DNA of 64,000 bases from Rhodocollybia butyracea (taxonomy: Eukaryota > Basidiomycota > Agaricomycetes > Agaricales > Omphalotaceae), in assembly GCA_015501585.1 (NCBI GenBank), contig JADNRY010000022.1:1-64000 (forward strand). The letters are read 5' to 3'. Below are positions 34,091-45,060 of this stretch, piece by piece; the first letter of the stretch is position 1; every line of letters begins with the position of its first letter. A program made the position numbers and the translations under genes. The notes under the pieces were generated by a model, which ran no database searches, was not told the DNA's origin, and was given only the letters and a program-made list of their open reading frames with translations.

Positions 34091-37000
34091 ATGAATATTA
34101 CCGCTCAAAAACCTACTTCACCTACTGATAATTCACCTTCCCCTTCGGACGAACGGAAACAGAGTCCTCCAGCCTTCTTGGACTTGGCCGATTCCGTATG
34201 TGTCGCAATTCTGGCGTATAACTTCAGTCGTCCGAAATTTTCTGTTTTTTTCAGGCCGCGAGACTGGGAAGTAATATGCCGGACATGTCCGCGGTGTGTT
34301 TTCTCTGTAGTTTTCGCCATACATCCTGCTTACTTTTCACATCCAGCGGGTTGAACTCAAGCGTATTGAACATGAAAGACAGCGTGCTCTTCAGCGCAAG
34401 ATGTTCGAGGATCAAATGCGTGCTCTAGAACAACAACAGGCCCAGGAACTTCTTACCCTGCCAGTGGAAACTTCTAACGGCATTCAGCACCTTGCTGTTT
34501 CTGCTCCCACCACACCGCCCAGAGTTAACGCTGCTTTACAGGGTGAAGCTCACCCTGGGGCAAAATATGGCCAAGGCGCTCATCTCGTGGACGCCGACTC
34601 TCTTTCAATGGCCGTTGGTGCTGCGGACAAGCGCAAGTCCGTCACCTATGCTCCTTCCGTCAACATTTCTCCCGACTTGTCCGCAGCTCACGCGACGACC
34701 AACTATTCTCGTTCTGCAGGTGCTAAAAGCATGCCTGCTAGCCGTCGAACTTCAGCCAGTAGTCACGACGATGAGTTGGCCGGCCATTTGCAAGGATTAT
34801 CTCTGGAGGGCCAGCGCTCCAGCAGGGCCTCCCCTGTCCCTGCTCCAGTTTCGGCCTCTATCCTTACCAGAGGTTCTCGATATGCTAATGACGAAGGTGC
34901 TCGTTATGCCAGTACTTACAATGCGGGAATGATGCTGGATGAACAGTTGGACCAAGAGATGCACAGTATGTTCTGGATTGCGTCGTTCAAGCTGCGTCTA
35001 ACTTGGTTTTTCAGATGCCATGAGGCACCTTCCCACCTCGGATGAGGACAAGTACACCAACTCATTCGCAAACAAGGTTGAATGATTTTTTTTTTGAGTC
35101 GTGGCTCAAGATTGTGCTAAAAATCAATTTAGGTATCCACGTCATCTGCTGCCCTGGATCTCGCCCACATATCCCAGAGCTCGAATAATCGATCACTCGA
35201 CAATAGGGAAAAGTCTTCAGAATGGCCTCAATATGCTCGTGTCCCTGAGGGTATATCATCAGCAAAAGAGAGACGTACTGTAACTAACCCTGGTCTGTCA
35301 CCCGAAGTGCAAGTTGGTCTTGGTTCTGTCTCTGCATCAGCTACGCCTCTTCTCTCGCAGCATCCTCAGGGTATCTCTCACCAGCCTCCTTCACCTCGTC
35401 ATGGTTCTCCTCTTGGCCTTTTGGAAGGCATGAACGGCACTACTCGTTCTGTTCCTGCTACGCCTCTTGGACTGGCAAGCAATCATATCCTGAAGACTCC
35501 CGGAACCCCCCTTGGCGACTCTCAGGGAATGAACGGCCGGTTATCAAACCAAGGGGCACACCTCAGTGAAGCTATGAACGAAATACAGGCCTCCCTGTCT
35601 CGCATCCCTTCCGCTCGATACGAGAACGGTGCACTCAACTTCAATGGGATGCAGCAAGGATTGGACGAACCTTATGGTGTTGACGCTGGTTATGGTCTCA
35701 ATGGTGGTCTGGATGGGCGTTACAATTCGTACGCGGGTGCCAATAATACAAGTGGGTCGACAGCTTTGTATCATCATAATGGCTCTCGGTATGGGTTGGG
35801 TCTTCCTGGACGTACCAATCCTGGCGTTGACAGTAAAATGAATGGTTTGCATGGACCCAAGCACAAGCGTGGCGACATGGATCGTGAGTGTAAGTTGAGA
35901 CTAGTCCCACTTCTTCGAGTTGACTCATTTACCCTTTTGTCAGTCAATCGGTTTGCAGGGACACGTCTTGAAGACCTTCAGGGGGAAATCCCTGCTCTTT
36001 GCAAAGATCAGCACGGCTGTCGGTACCTCCAGAAGAAATTGGAAGAGGGCCTTCCTGAACATCGTGATATGATTTTCCGTGAAACGTTTGGTCATTTCGC
36101 GGACCTTATGACTGGTCAGTCTTGATGTCTCCTATTTTCTTGACGCTGAACTAACCTACGTTTCCTTCAGATCCCTTTGGGAACTACCTCTGCCAGAAAC
36201 TTCTCGAGTATTCAACCGATGATCAGAGGAATGTCATCTGCGAGTCTGTCGCTCAGGATCTTGTTAACATTTCTTTGAACATGCATGGCACACGCGCAGT
36301 CCAAAAGATGATTGACTTCTTGTCTACTCGTAGACAGGTAGGTCATAGAACCTGTGCCGTATTCGGAGTACTTACCACTGGCTGCGTAGCAGGCTGATAT
36401 CAGATACAACACTCAAATACACTCCATCATCGTGGCCCTCAGCCTACACGTTGTGGTGCTAATCAAGGATTTGAACGGAAACCATGTCATCCAGAAATGC
36501 CTAAACAAATTGTCGCCTGAGGACAATCAGGTAAATCTACCCAATATTGGAGATGTCGTGCAACTTATCTGTATTTAGTTCATTTACAATGCTGTCGCTG
36601 CCAATTGTGTCGAAGTGGCTACCCACCGTCACGGCTGCTGTGTTTTGCAACGCTGCATCGACCACGCTTCTGATCACCAGCGTATTCAACTCGTCAACGA
36701 GATCACCTTTAATGCACTTACCCTTGTTCAGGATCCCTACGGTAACTATGTGAGTACAGTCAGACATTTGTTTTTCCTTGTTGCCCTTAAACTCTACCCT
36801 AGGTTGTACAATATATTTTGGACCTGAACGACAATAGATTCAGCGATGCTGTTATCCGTCAATTTGCTGGCAACGTGTGTGCTCTGTCTGTGCAAAAGTT
36901 TAGTTCCAATGTCATCGAAAAGGTGTGTTTATTTATCATCGTTCCTGGAATTGCTTTTGATAGTTTGATCAGTGTGTACGCGTCGCGGAACACAGTACCC

Positions 37001-37599
37001 GAAAAATGCTCATCGAAGAGCTTCTCAACCGCACTCGTCTAGAGAAACTATTGCGGGATTCGTATGGTAACTACTGTGTGCAGACGGCGTTGGACTATGC
37101 CGAACCCGCGCAGCGCGCTCTGCTCGTCGAAGGAATCCGACCAGTTCTTCCTTTGATCCGTAACACGCCCTACGGCAAGCGTATTCAGAATAAGCTTCAG
37201 CGAGAGCAGATGGACCAGTTCGGAGGCTACCACAACCAGCAGGCCTTGGTCAACATGGCTCTCAGTAACCAGGGCATGGGGCTCTCCCCTGGCTCAAGGC
37301 ACATCCAACCTAACCCTCTCGCCGACGTGTATGGCGCGCAAAATGGATTGTATTCAATCCAATCGCAGGCTTCCTATGGTCAGGCACCTTTGGCGTCCCA
37401 ACTTCACTCCCTGCAACCCCAGTCTATTGACAGCTACGTCCTCCACGGCAATTCGAGCCATAACCAGGGACTCTCGCCCTCGCACACCAATGGCTTTTCC
37501 GGAGCGTCTTTCGCTGGTGTTGGGCACTTTGGTGGATCTGCTTTGCATAACACGATCAGTGACCCCTACCAGAGGACGACCTTTGGCTACGGGATGTAA
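34091..37599 (+). CDS. Pumilio-family (PUF) RNA-binding protein
   Basis: Binds 3' UTR elements to control mRNA decay and translation. Start at 34091 (MNITAQKPTSPTDNSPSPSD). A long disordered N-terminus includes a coiled-coil stretch (RIEHERQRALQRKMFEDQMR) and Ser/Pro/Gly-rich parts. The C-terminal ~330 residues are eight Pumilio repeats: FAGTRLEDLQGEIPALCKDQ|HGCRYLQ, FGNYLCQ, HGTRAVQ, NGNHVIQ, HGCCVLQ, YGNYVVQ, SSNVIEK and YGNYCVQ, closing with RNTPYGKRIQNKL. By the known PUF code the base-contacting residues of R8 to R1 (N/Q, S/E, N/Q, C/Q, N/Q, T/Q, N/Q, C/Q) predict UGUAUAUA, the classic Pumilio element. Many short introns (near 34200, 34305, 34965, 35077, 35890, 36115, 36340, 36530, 36750, 36920). 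A Gly/Gln/Ser-rich tail ends GYGM at 37596. Confidence 0.92.
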
Positions 37600-38238
37600 A
37601 AGGTCCTTTGTTAGCTCCTTCATCGACAACACCAAACGGACTGAAATCTACTTTACCTTACTCGAAGCACCAAATTTTTGAATCACTGTTTCAATTATCT
37701 CTTACATCAACCATACGCGTCCTTTTTATCCCTGGGTATCGAATCCCTGATCTATCATACCAGCTCCATTTGTATTTCGCCACCTGCATATCTTCATCCC
37801 CGATGTTTCCTACACCTTCGCTGTTTTGATCATTTCTTTCTTTATTGGCACTACATCATTTGTACAGGTTACTTCATTCACTCTAACTCGGTTGTCTGTC
37901 TAATAGTAGTCCGTTCTCGCAGCTCTATTTGCCATTCTGTAGTTATTCCCTCCCAGCTGTATAAATTCGTTGATTAGATACTTGCTATATTGCGGAAACT
38001 TATATCATATTGTTTATCGTTTTTCATTCCGAGTTGCTCATTCCAAGTTCCTTAAGAACATATTACAGCTCTATAATATGATGATAATGAGAACAAAGTT
38101 CGTTCGTCTCTTCGCAGAAAGCTCATGTCATCAGGATTGCAATACTAGAAAACTCGAGATGGAAACATTGAGGAAGATATATCCCGCATACAAGCAATAG
38201 CGCATAGATGTAACGAAGTAGCAAATTGTAGAAATCCT
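37600..38238. other. Intergenic between convergent genes
   Basis: AT-rich 3' flank of the Pumilio gene and of RPS29. It contains several ctgtatanat/tgtaaata-like AT tracts but no gene or repeat I can support. Confidence 0.45.
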
Positions 38239-38538
38239 TCACCGGTTCTGAAGGCAAGTATGGTTAGTCGGGATGAACAGTATGATATGCAGTGTCATTG
38301 GGACCCACTTTGACAAAACCGATAGCAGCAGATTTTTCGCGGAAGCACTGGCGACAAAGGTCAAGACCGTACTTGCGTATAAGACCAGCCTGATGAGCGC
38401 AGAGGCGGCTAAGAGTCAAGAAAGGAAAAATCACAATTAGAAAGTTGTACCGTTCACAAAAATTACATTCACTCACCATTGACGGGAGCCTTTTCCGTAT
38501 TTTCTGGGGCGAGAAAACCAAATGGCGTCGTGGGTCAT
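38239..38538 (-). CDS. RPS29: 40S ribosomal protein S29 (uS14)
   Basis: Small zinc-binding protein of the 40S head. Start at 38538: [20 protein letters not shown], an intron (GTGAGT...CTCTTAG), then [19 protein letters not shown] and [16 protein letters not shown] second intron with GTGGGT...CTTCAG leads to a final exon of only NR and the stop (about 38249-38239). The four zinc cysteines (CRLC, CRQC) are present and the spliced length of 56 residues equals that of other eukaryotes. Reading through the last intron would add a 15-residue tail ([14 protein letters not shown]) absent from the family, so splicing is preferred. Untranslated 5' exons may exist upstream. Confidence 0.93.
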
Positions 38539-38969
38539 TTTGAGGGCCTTGGTGTAGCTAGAGCTCGAGAGTAAGACCAGAAGTAAATGTACTACACAGA
38601 GCAAGCTATTCACCTCTTACGTGCGTTTTGAGATGATAGGTGGACGAAGCCTAATGAAAGTTCACGTGCATAAAGCCTCACGTGTCACCTGTATAGCTGC
38701 TGATCAACGATCGGGCGCTTGAGCATATTTTAAGCGCCCGCTGCGAAACACTGTATTTTTCGCTGAATTGCCCATTGTCACTTTTCTTCACTTTTGTACC
38801 GACACGACATGAATAAACACTACAGAACGAGTACCAGAGCCTACAATACTGCATCTCCGAATGAATTGACAGCATGTGACCGTGAAGCAAGTTAGCCTTG
38901 GCCAAGAAAGGAAGCTGTGATGCTCCATGGACCCACAGCCGAATAACTCTCTTCCGTAAACTGCCATCA

Positions 38970-40939
38970 ATGTTCTCCCTCTCAAATCCCCTCCTCCTAG
39001 CTACTGTGCTACTGGTGGGGAGAGGTCTGGTCTGGATTGTCAACCTCCTCCTCATATCACCGTTGTTCGATCCACTCAGAAAGCTCCCGGGAGAACATGG
39101 TCCATTTTTCCTCAGTCACGTCCGAAAAGTGACAGAGTACGTGTGTCTTTGCAGAAAATGATGCGAAATACTCAGTCGTCACAGCCCCAGTCTCAGCGCC
39201 GCGCAACATGAAGAGTGGAAGAGGCGATATGGCAAGACTTTTAGATATCACGGGACCGGACGAGTAGGCATGCCATTTGCTATACGCTTGCAGATGAGGC
39301 TGAAGATATTCCTAGTTCGATTACCGTTTGATGACATTCGACCTGCGCGCTGTTTCTCATATCCTCATGTCACCGGTTTACGAGAAACCAAAGATCACGC
39401 GTACATTCCTCTCGACAATGATTGGGAAAAGTAAATCCGAAACTTTCTATGTGCCGTTGGCGTACTAACCGTCTGCAGGCGTATTCACGACCGAAGGCTC
39501 CGAACATACATTTCAGGTATAATCTTACCGATCATGATACAATTCCTCGCTCTGACTTCTTCATGCAGAGGAAGATTATTGGCCCTGCCTTTGCTTTGCA
39601 CTCCATTAAAACATTTACCCCGATTTTTTTGCAAACAGCAGAGGAACTTCGTGAAAAGTGGGACGAAATGATACTTGATGGGATAGACACCTTCAATGTG
39701 TGGGATTGGATGTCGCGGTCTACATTCGACGCTTTTGGCCAAGCTTGCCTCACGTACGACTTTCGTGCTATCCATGGGGAAACAGAAGAATTGTATCTCG
39801 CTTTCCGTCAAATGATTGACCTAGCGGATAAAAAAGGAATCTTGCGTGTTCTTTTGCCATGGCTGGACAAATTATGGGTCAGTTGATGCAAATATGCCCA
39901 AGTGAACACATGAATAATCTCTTGGTTGTAGCCTGACGAAATTGCTCGTTCTGTGCAGCGAAGTCGCCAGGTAATATTGGAGACAGGCCGGAGGCTGATA
40001 TCTGAAAAGAAAGCCAGTCTCGCTGAAAAAGATGTAAAGATTGAGAAGGATCTCCTTACCATGCTCAGTAAGTCCTCTATGCAATACTTTCTCTGGCTAA
40101 ACAGGCTTTGCACTTAGTTCAGTCAAATCTCTCCAATGACTCGGCGAAACGTCTTTCTGATACCGATCTATTGGACCAAATATCCTCCTTCTTTGTCGCT
40201 GGCAGTGATAGTACTGCATTGGCCTTATCGTTTTGTTTAAACGCGCTTGCTGAAAACCCTGATATTCAAACGCGTTTACGGGCTGAGCTGACTCAACCAT
40301 CAGCCTCTGCCAACTTTAAGGATAAACCTTATGATGTACTCGACTCCTTTCCTTTCCTGGATGCTGTAGTCCGAGAAACACTGCGCCTGTTTCCGCCCGT
40401 CCATGGTACCCTTCGTGTAGCTACACAAGACGATGTAATACCGCTGTCATCCCCGGTCGTTTTAACAGACGGTACGGTAGTTCCAGCTGGAGAACACATT
40501 CGGATAAGAAAAGGTAGCATAATACATATACCGATCGAAGGTTTCAACTTTGCCAAGGACATCTGGTCAGAAGACACTTTGGAATTTCGGTAGGGGTTTT
40601 ATTGTCTTTCAGGATATCCATTAACACTCCAACTTCAGTCCCGATCGATGGAGTTCCCTACCTTCTACCGCTCGACCCCCACAGTTCCCTGGCCTAGGAA
40701 ACCTCATGACCTTTTCTTTTGGCCCAAATTCTTGTTTGGGATCTCGTTTTACGCTAGCAGAGATGAAGGCTTTCCTTTATACAATTATTCCTCATTATTC
40801 TCTCTCCATACCCGAAGGACAAAGGATAGTCAAACGCAATGGGATGTTTACACGACCAGTCGTTAAAGGAAAATCACATTTGGGCGTACAACTTCCCCTT
40901 GTTGTTAGACGCATTGACGAAAGCAGTCTGTCATTGTAA
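38970..40939 (+). CDS. Cytochrome P450 monooxygenase
   Basis: Heme-thiolate oxygenase, probably ER-anchored. Start at 38970 gives an N-terminal membrane helix (MFSLSNPLLLATVLLVGRGL), then PLRKLPGEHGPFFLSHVRKV. Short introns follow: HEEWKRRYGKTFRYHGTGR, DYRLMTFDLRAVSHILMSPV, YEKPKITRTFLSTMIGK, GVFTTEGSEHTFQ and RKIIGPAFALHSIKTFTPIF. I-helix: ISSFFVAGSDSTALAL. K-helix ExxR: VRETLRLFPPVHGTLRVA. PERF region: PDRWSSLPSTARPPQFPGLG. Heme loop: FSFGPNSCLGSRFTLAEMKA, with the axial Cys. Stop at 40939. The overall look is of the CYP families expanded in wood-decay and litter basidiomycetes, with ~500 residues. The substrate cannot be read from sequence, and no terpene, polyketide or peptide synthase is nearby. 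Confidence 0.92.
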
Positions 40940-41101
40940 TCCAAGGTATTTATCCTATGTACAAATTTTCATTTCAAGATGTATATATATACAGCGTGTT
41001 GTCAATACTGTACTTAACCCCCTTGGTGGTAGTAAGTTAAGTAGTAGTCAAGCAATTATGTAGCAGAAATAAAAGCTGCAGCGTATCATATTCGTAGAGA
41101 A

Positions 41102-43314
41102 TTAAATGTTTGTGGAAGCCATTTTCGTTGCAAGATAGACAAGATCATCATCTTCCTTGTCGGATTCTGAGTCAGAGTCATGGATGCAAATGATTTCCCG
41201 TTCTTCATCATTTCTGCTGGTCGACGGTTTGGTAGGAGACCAGCTGCGAACAAGGGCAGACGGTGAGTCTACGAGAAACAATCGTCAGATATTGTTTGAA
41301 GCCTGAACAACACAGTTACCGACCTCGAGGTTTACTGGCCGCCATCCGGCTAGACCGTGGGGTACCGGGGTTACGCTTGGCAGGAGTCTCAAACAAGGCC
41401 ACAAGACGACCCGCGTTGCACGCGCCGCATCCTTCAGAGAACCGGTTTGGGACAGTTCGTTGGTATAAGAACTTTGAGCTCACCTTTTTCGTCAGTATTG
41501 ATTGACTTTGAGTGCCGACCGTAACTTGCAAATGAATTAGTGTCGCTGAAGGTTCGGAACTGGGGGTGGCCTTACATGAATGAGCAATGGTCGCAACCTG
41601 TAGATAGATCAATTATTGGTCAAGATATGCAGGGAAAGGACATACGCCATTTCCAAGGATAATTAATCTCGTAATTATGAGTCGTCTAGGACACTCATAA
41701 CTAACATTCTGACTGCACTTCGAAATTCGACTCACCGAAACTTCAATACCTGGACAAATCTTTTCAACTTTGCTAGCCCTAGAAAAGATGGTTAGCTTGA
41801 GGATCTAGACCGTTCTATAGCTTACCATGTTTTGAAAATTTGACCGTGCTGTTCATCTGTTTTCCCAGAAATAATCCAGGTGGCCAAATGACACATCTCA
41901 TGAGACAACGTTCGGTCAATCCGGTCTGCAAGCCTCAATTAAGAAAAAGCGTGTAATGCCTAATCTCTCCACTGGAACTAAGTACCTTCATTGTCAAGAA
42001 CTTTAACAGCCAGTTCGATTTTACTGACAACACCATCGCGGTCCCTGAATTATCCTAATCAAAACACAACTCTGTGAGTGGATAAATCATGTACGCACCT
42101 TTTATAGCTAGCTTTCCCAGCTGTAGTGAGAAGTCTGTTGACAAAGGTTAAGCCAAAGTCCCAACATGCATACAAGGAGATGAAACCTGTTGTTCCACTC
42201 CAACTTGGTTGAATATGGGATCTTGTTGTCGAACACCGCTTCATTGAGATCAGCAAAACGACTCTTGGCGTACGTCTTCAATCGTTCGAGTTTAGCTTCA
42301 GCCTCGGCTTTCTTACTTGTTCGAGGCTGCTTTTTGGAAGGCGACAATGAGGATACTGGAGTAAGCTGAACATCTATTGTTGTAACGTTGACTGGGCCAA
42401 AAATCGTTCCAATAACACGTTGCGGAGTTGAGGGTGTTGAGGAGCCTCCAGCTTTGTTGCTTCGCAGAGGAACCGGTTTCGGTTTACGGGGAATTTCATT
42501 ACTACCAAAATATTAGCCAATGGGTCAAGGAGAGTAGAAGAGTTTCATACAGCACTAAGATACCTTCATCATGTCCAGGTGAAGTGCTCGAGTCATCTGA
42601 ATCCGTGTAATGCGCAAACTTCGGGGAGCGAAATACGCTTTTGCCCTTGGAATCCAGCTTAGGATACAACCGAGAAGCGACTTTGGCGGAAGAGATATTT
42701 TTATCCCCGAGCTCCCTAGGTTCTTCTGCATCTTCGGAGTCTGAGCTTTCGATGATTCTGCGAGCAGGACGGTACTTTGTAGGCGACTTAGGTGGTACCG
42801 AGCTGCGGGGGAAAAATTTAATTAGAATTAGGGCTCATTAACGTTACCAGCGCATACCTCTTCGGTAAAACTACTACAGAAGCAGAAGAAGCTTCGTCCG
42901 TTTTGGCAACGGACCATGAACCTGGCATTTCAAGAGCGTTGTCATCCTTGTATTCTCTGGACGAGTAGATCAGTAGTTTATTGGAAGAAAATGAACTAAA
43001 AACACGCCACTCTTGCTCCTCATCAGACGAGATTTCGATAATTTCCTTGCCGCTTCCCGATGCCTTAGAGCTTCTTCGAGGAAGCATATTGAGCCAAGAG
43101 AGCAAAGAAGTAGAAAGCTTATGGCTCACAATTGTCGAGCTCTTTCTTCTTCACTATCTGGAACCACTTCTATCTCAGCATCTCTTCTATCGACTTTTGC
43201 ATCATTTGACCGAATGACTTGCGCCTTCGTTCCAGAACCAGTCAAGCGGTTTGGTGTCGCACTTAGGATTAGAGAGGGTGTCTTTCGTAGCGTTGAGTGC
43301 TTCCCCTGTGGCAT
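41102..43314 (-). CDS. SprT-like metalloprotease, GCNA/ACRC type
   Basis: Nuclear protease of the SPRTN/GCNA group, which clears DNA-protein crosslinks. The N-terminal half is disordered and acidic with two likely SUMO-binding motifs: EIEVVPDSEEE (~43150) and KEIIEISSDEEQEW (~43030). The SprT domain begins LERLKTYAKSRFADLNEAVF and SKLEWNNRLLTTAGKASY-like sequence, then IELAVKVLDNEDRIDRTLSH and EMCHLATWIISGKTDEQHGQ. Together these give HExxH with the third His in DEQH (~41920-41850). A four-Cys zinc ribbon follows: WRCDHCSFIYGRHSKSINTD and GCGACNAGRLVALFE. The acidic C-terminus is REIICIHDSDSESDKEDDD, stop at 41102. The start at 43314 is the first ATG of the frame (MPQGKHSTLRKTPS). The acidic tail plus SprT plus ribbon fits GCNA rather than SPRTN. 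About ten short introns. Confidence 0.85.
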
Positions 43315-43659
43315 ATTCGCATCAAAAGGTCAGCGCAAAAAGAAAACGGTGCTGGAAGAGGGTAATATCAATTTGCTTCCGTTAAACATCACGATCACGT
43401 GCCAGCAACACATCTTTGATGGTACCTGGATCTAAGACTCAGTATATGCGAGAGATTTACAAAGTACTTGAATGCGCCCAAGGTCTCTCTACAGCTCCTA
43501 GTACCACTCTGCCCTCCAGAGCCCATAAGTGTGTAATCGTCGAACGCCCAACCTTCAGATGGTCAGGACGGGCATCATCTCCAAGCATAAACGACAAATG
43601 GTCATATGCCAGATAAGATTCGTTGAGATCGAGTGCGATAGCTCTTCGATACTCGCGAG

Positions 43660-44463
43660 CTACCTTCTTATACACAAATCACTCCGAATCACCCACTTCT
43701 CTCCTGCGAGGACCTCTCTCCCTTCATGAAGCATACATTCGGCGCCGTGACGATGAAGCAATGCCATTCCCGTCTCTAAGCCTACTGCTATAGGCTCCAT
43801 CGATTCGGAGGCCGAAGAAGGATCAGGATAAAAAACTGTTTCACCACCAATACATCCAGTTGCAGGTGAAGTCAGGTAGAGAAGTAGAGTCCAAGTTGTA
43901 CGAGCCTGGATATTGGACGGACTAGAAGGAATCGTGACATTATTCGAGTCATCATCTGTGGGCAACGGTGTTAGATACAGAAGAGTGTTCAATGCACACT
44001 TACAATGCTGATCAAAGAACTGACCCTTGCTATATCGATATATCCTGATATTGGGATTAAGTCCGACCACTTCACCACCCCAAAGTTCTTTCCGTGCTCC
44101 CTGATCAAGTTGTAGCCCATCTTCGGACTGAACATCACCCATAACAATGTCTTTCATTCCCGTTTCCTCCCATAATCGTTTCGCAAACGCGGCATCTTGA
44201 ATTTGGTAGCGATCGTTCACCCTGACGGCGTCACCTTTCTTTGGTTCTCCAGGTGTCGTTACAAGTGGAAGACTAGAGAGGAACGAAACATAAGTTGCAC
44301 AGAGAGAAGATGGCCAAAAGTTTGGGATCGTGATGATCTGGTTTGAAAGAATTTCTCGGAGAAACAAGGCAGATGGTGGGATGATAGGTCTAAAGATCGG
44401 CCAATTTGGAGGCAGCGCTTGTGAAGAAGATATAACTTCTCTTTTCTTGCCTTTAGGTGCCAT
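43660..44463 (-). CDS. 2-oxoglutarate/Fe(II) oxygenase, prolyl 4-hydroxylase-like
   Basis: Fe(II)- and 2OG-dependent hydroxylase. Start at 44463 (MAPKGKKREVISSSQALPPN); an apparently longer open frame runs upstream through the TIR-element end and uses no ATG. One intron, 43956-44003, creates the HxD: QFFDQH|YDDSNN. Motifs: NPNIRIYRYSKGQFFDQHYD (Fe ligands His and Asp), TTWTLLLYLTSPATGCIGGE, TVFYPDP, and MALLHRHGAECMLHEGREVL with GEKWVIRSD (distal His; Lys for 2OG). Ends SDLCIRR at 43660; about 270 residues. No signal peptide, so cytosolic or nuclear. The closest general family is P4H/Ofd1-like; the substrate is unknown. Its start codon lies 47 bp from the second TIR element, so its promoter has been disturbed or replaced. 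Confidence 0.85.
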   Translation of the reverse strand: MAPKGKKREVISSSQALPPNWPIFRPIIPPSALFLREILSNQIITIPNFWPSSLCATYVSFLSSLPLVTTPGEPKKGDAVRVNDRYQIQDAAFAKRLWEETGMKDIVMGDVQSEDGLQLDQGARKELWGGEVVGLNPNIRIYRYSKGQFFDQHCKCALNTLLYLTPLPTDDDSNNVTIPSSPSNIQARTTWTLLLYLTSPATGCIGGETVFYPDPSSASESMEPIAVGLETGMALLHRHGAECMLHEGREVLAGEKWVIRSDLCIRR

Positions 44464-44501
44464 CTTCGTGGATCGGGGGAGATATCCACCGGACCGTGTT
44501 T

Positions 44502-44510
44502 CGAGTGTAC
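44502..44510. repeat. Left 9-bp target-site duplication, TIR element copy 2
   Basis: cgagtgtac, repeated exactly at 45052-45060. Confidence 0.88.
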
Positions 44511-45051
44511 GCAAATGCAGTCCCCACAAACTTTACATAAGCATTGCATAACGCTCTCACAGCAATTAGCCGATATATTTGGGCTACATCTTCAATAAAG
44601 TTTACTGCTTTAGTGTAGTGGTTATCGCGTCACACTTATTGTAATAAGCTTGAGGCTCGCTGTTCAATTTTCGCTTTTGGCAATTTTTTTTCTCCGTTAT
44701 ACAACTTTGCTAGCTAGCCGCTAGCGTTAGGTTAGGTTAGGTCAGGTTAGGCGTTAGGGTTTTTACGCGCGCGCGCAGCGCGGGTTGTTTAGGGTTCGGG
44801 GTTGGGTCAGTTAGGGTTCGGGGCTGGGTCAGTTAGGGTTCGGGGTTGGTTGGTTAGGGTTCGGGGCTAGGTTTAGGGTTAGGCGGGGGTCCGGGGGCAG
44901 CGCCCCCGCTTTAGCGTTAGGGTTGAGAATATATACCAGGCCGGAGGCCTCTCAGTTTAGATTAACAGCCTAAGCGTGCAATTAAGCGCCAGGATCATAG
45001 CCACGGATTGTTATGTAACGCTTATGTAAAGTTTGTGGGGACTGCATTCGC
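44511..45051 (+). mobile_element. Non-autonomous TIR element (MITE, Mutator-like by TSD size), copy 2
   Basis: A 541-bp copy of the element at 2939-3477, same orientation and same internal order. The ends gcaaatgcagtcccc and ggggactgcattcgc are inverted, and the 36-nt inner TIR is shared with copy 1. The flanking duplication cgagtgtac is exact. Differences from copy 1 are few (for example tagtgtag for tagtatag in the A-box region, and a longer cgcgcgcgc run). It sits in the promoter of the 2OG oxygenase gene. Confidence 0.9.
44604..44691 (+). ncRNA. tRNA-like Pol III module inside TIR element copy 2
   Basis: Counterpart of 3033-3120: TTAGTGTAGTGGTTATCGC as A box, cttattgtaataag as a palindromic anticodon-arm analogue, CTGTTCAATTT as a weaker B box, and eight T at 44684-44691. 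The B box has drifted further from the consensus than in copy 1. Confidence 0.45.
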
Positions 45052-45060
45052 CGAGTGTAC
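45052..45060. repeat. Right 9-bp target-site duplication, TIR element copy 2
   Basis: cgagtgtac, exact partner of 44502-44510. Confidence 0.88.

Noticed and set aside
38970..40939. Member of a secondary-metabolite cluster
   Set aside because: A lone P450 and a 2OG oxygenase among housekeeping genes, with no core synthase, transporter or pathway regulator in the window.
43457..43659. Continuation of the 2OG oxygenase (YKKVAREYRRAIALDLNESY...)
   Set aside because: The family ends at the RSD-x-x-R strand reached at 43660; no intron of usual size joins the two frames, so this is 3' UTR.
44464..44529. A longer start for the 2OG oxygenase within the TIR element
   Set aside because: The open frame there has no ATG; MAPKGKK at 44463 is the first Met.
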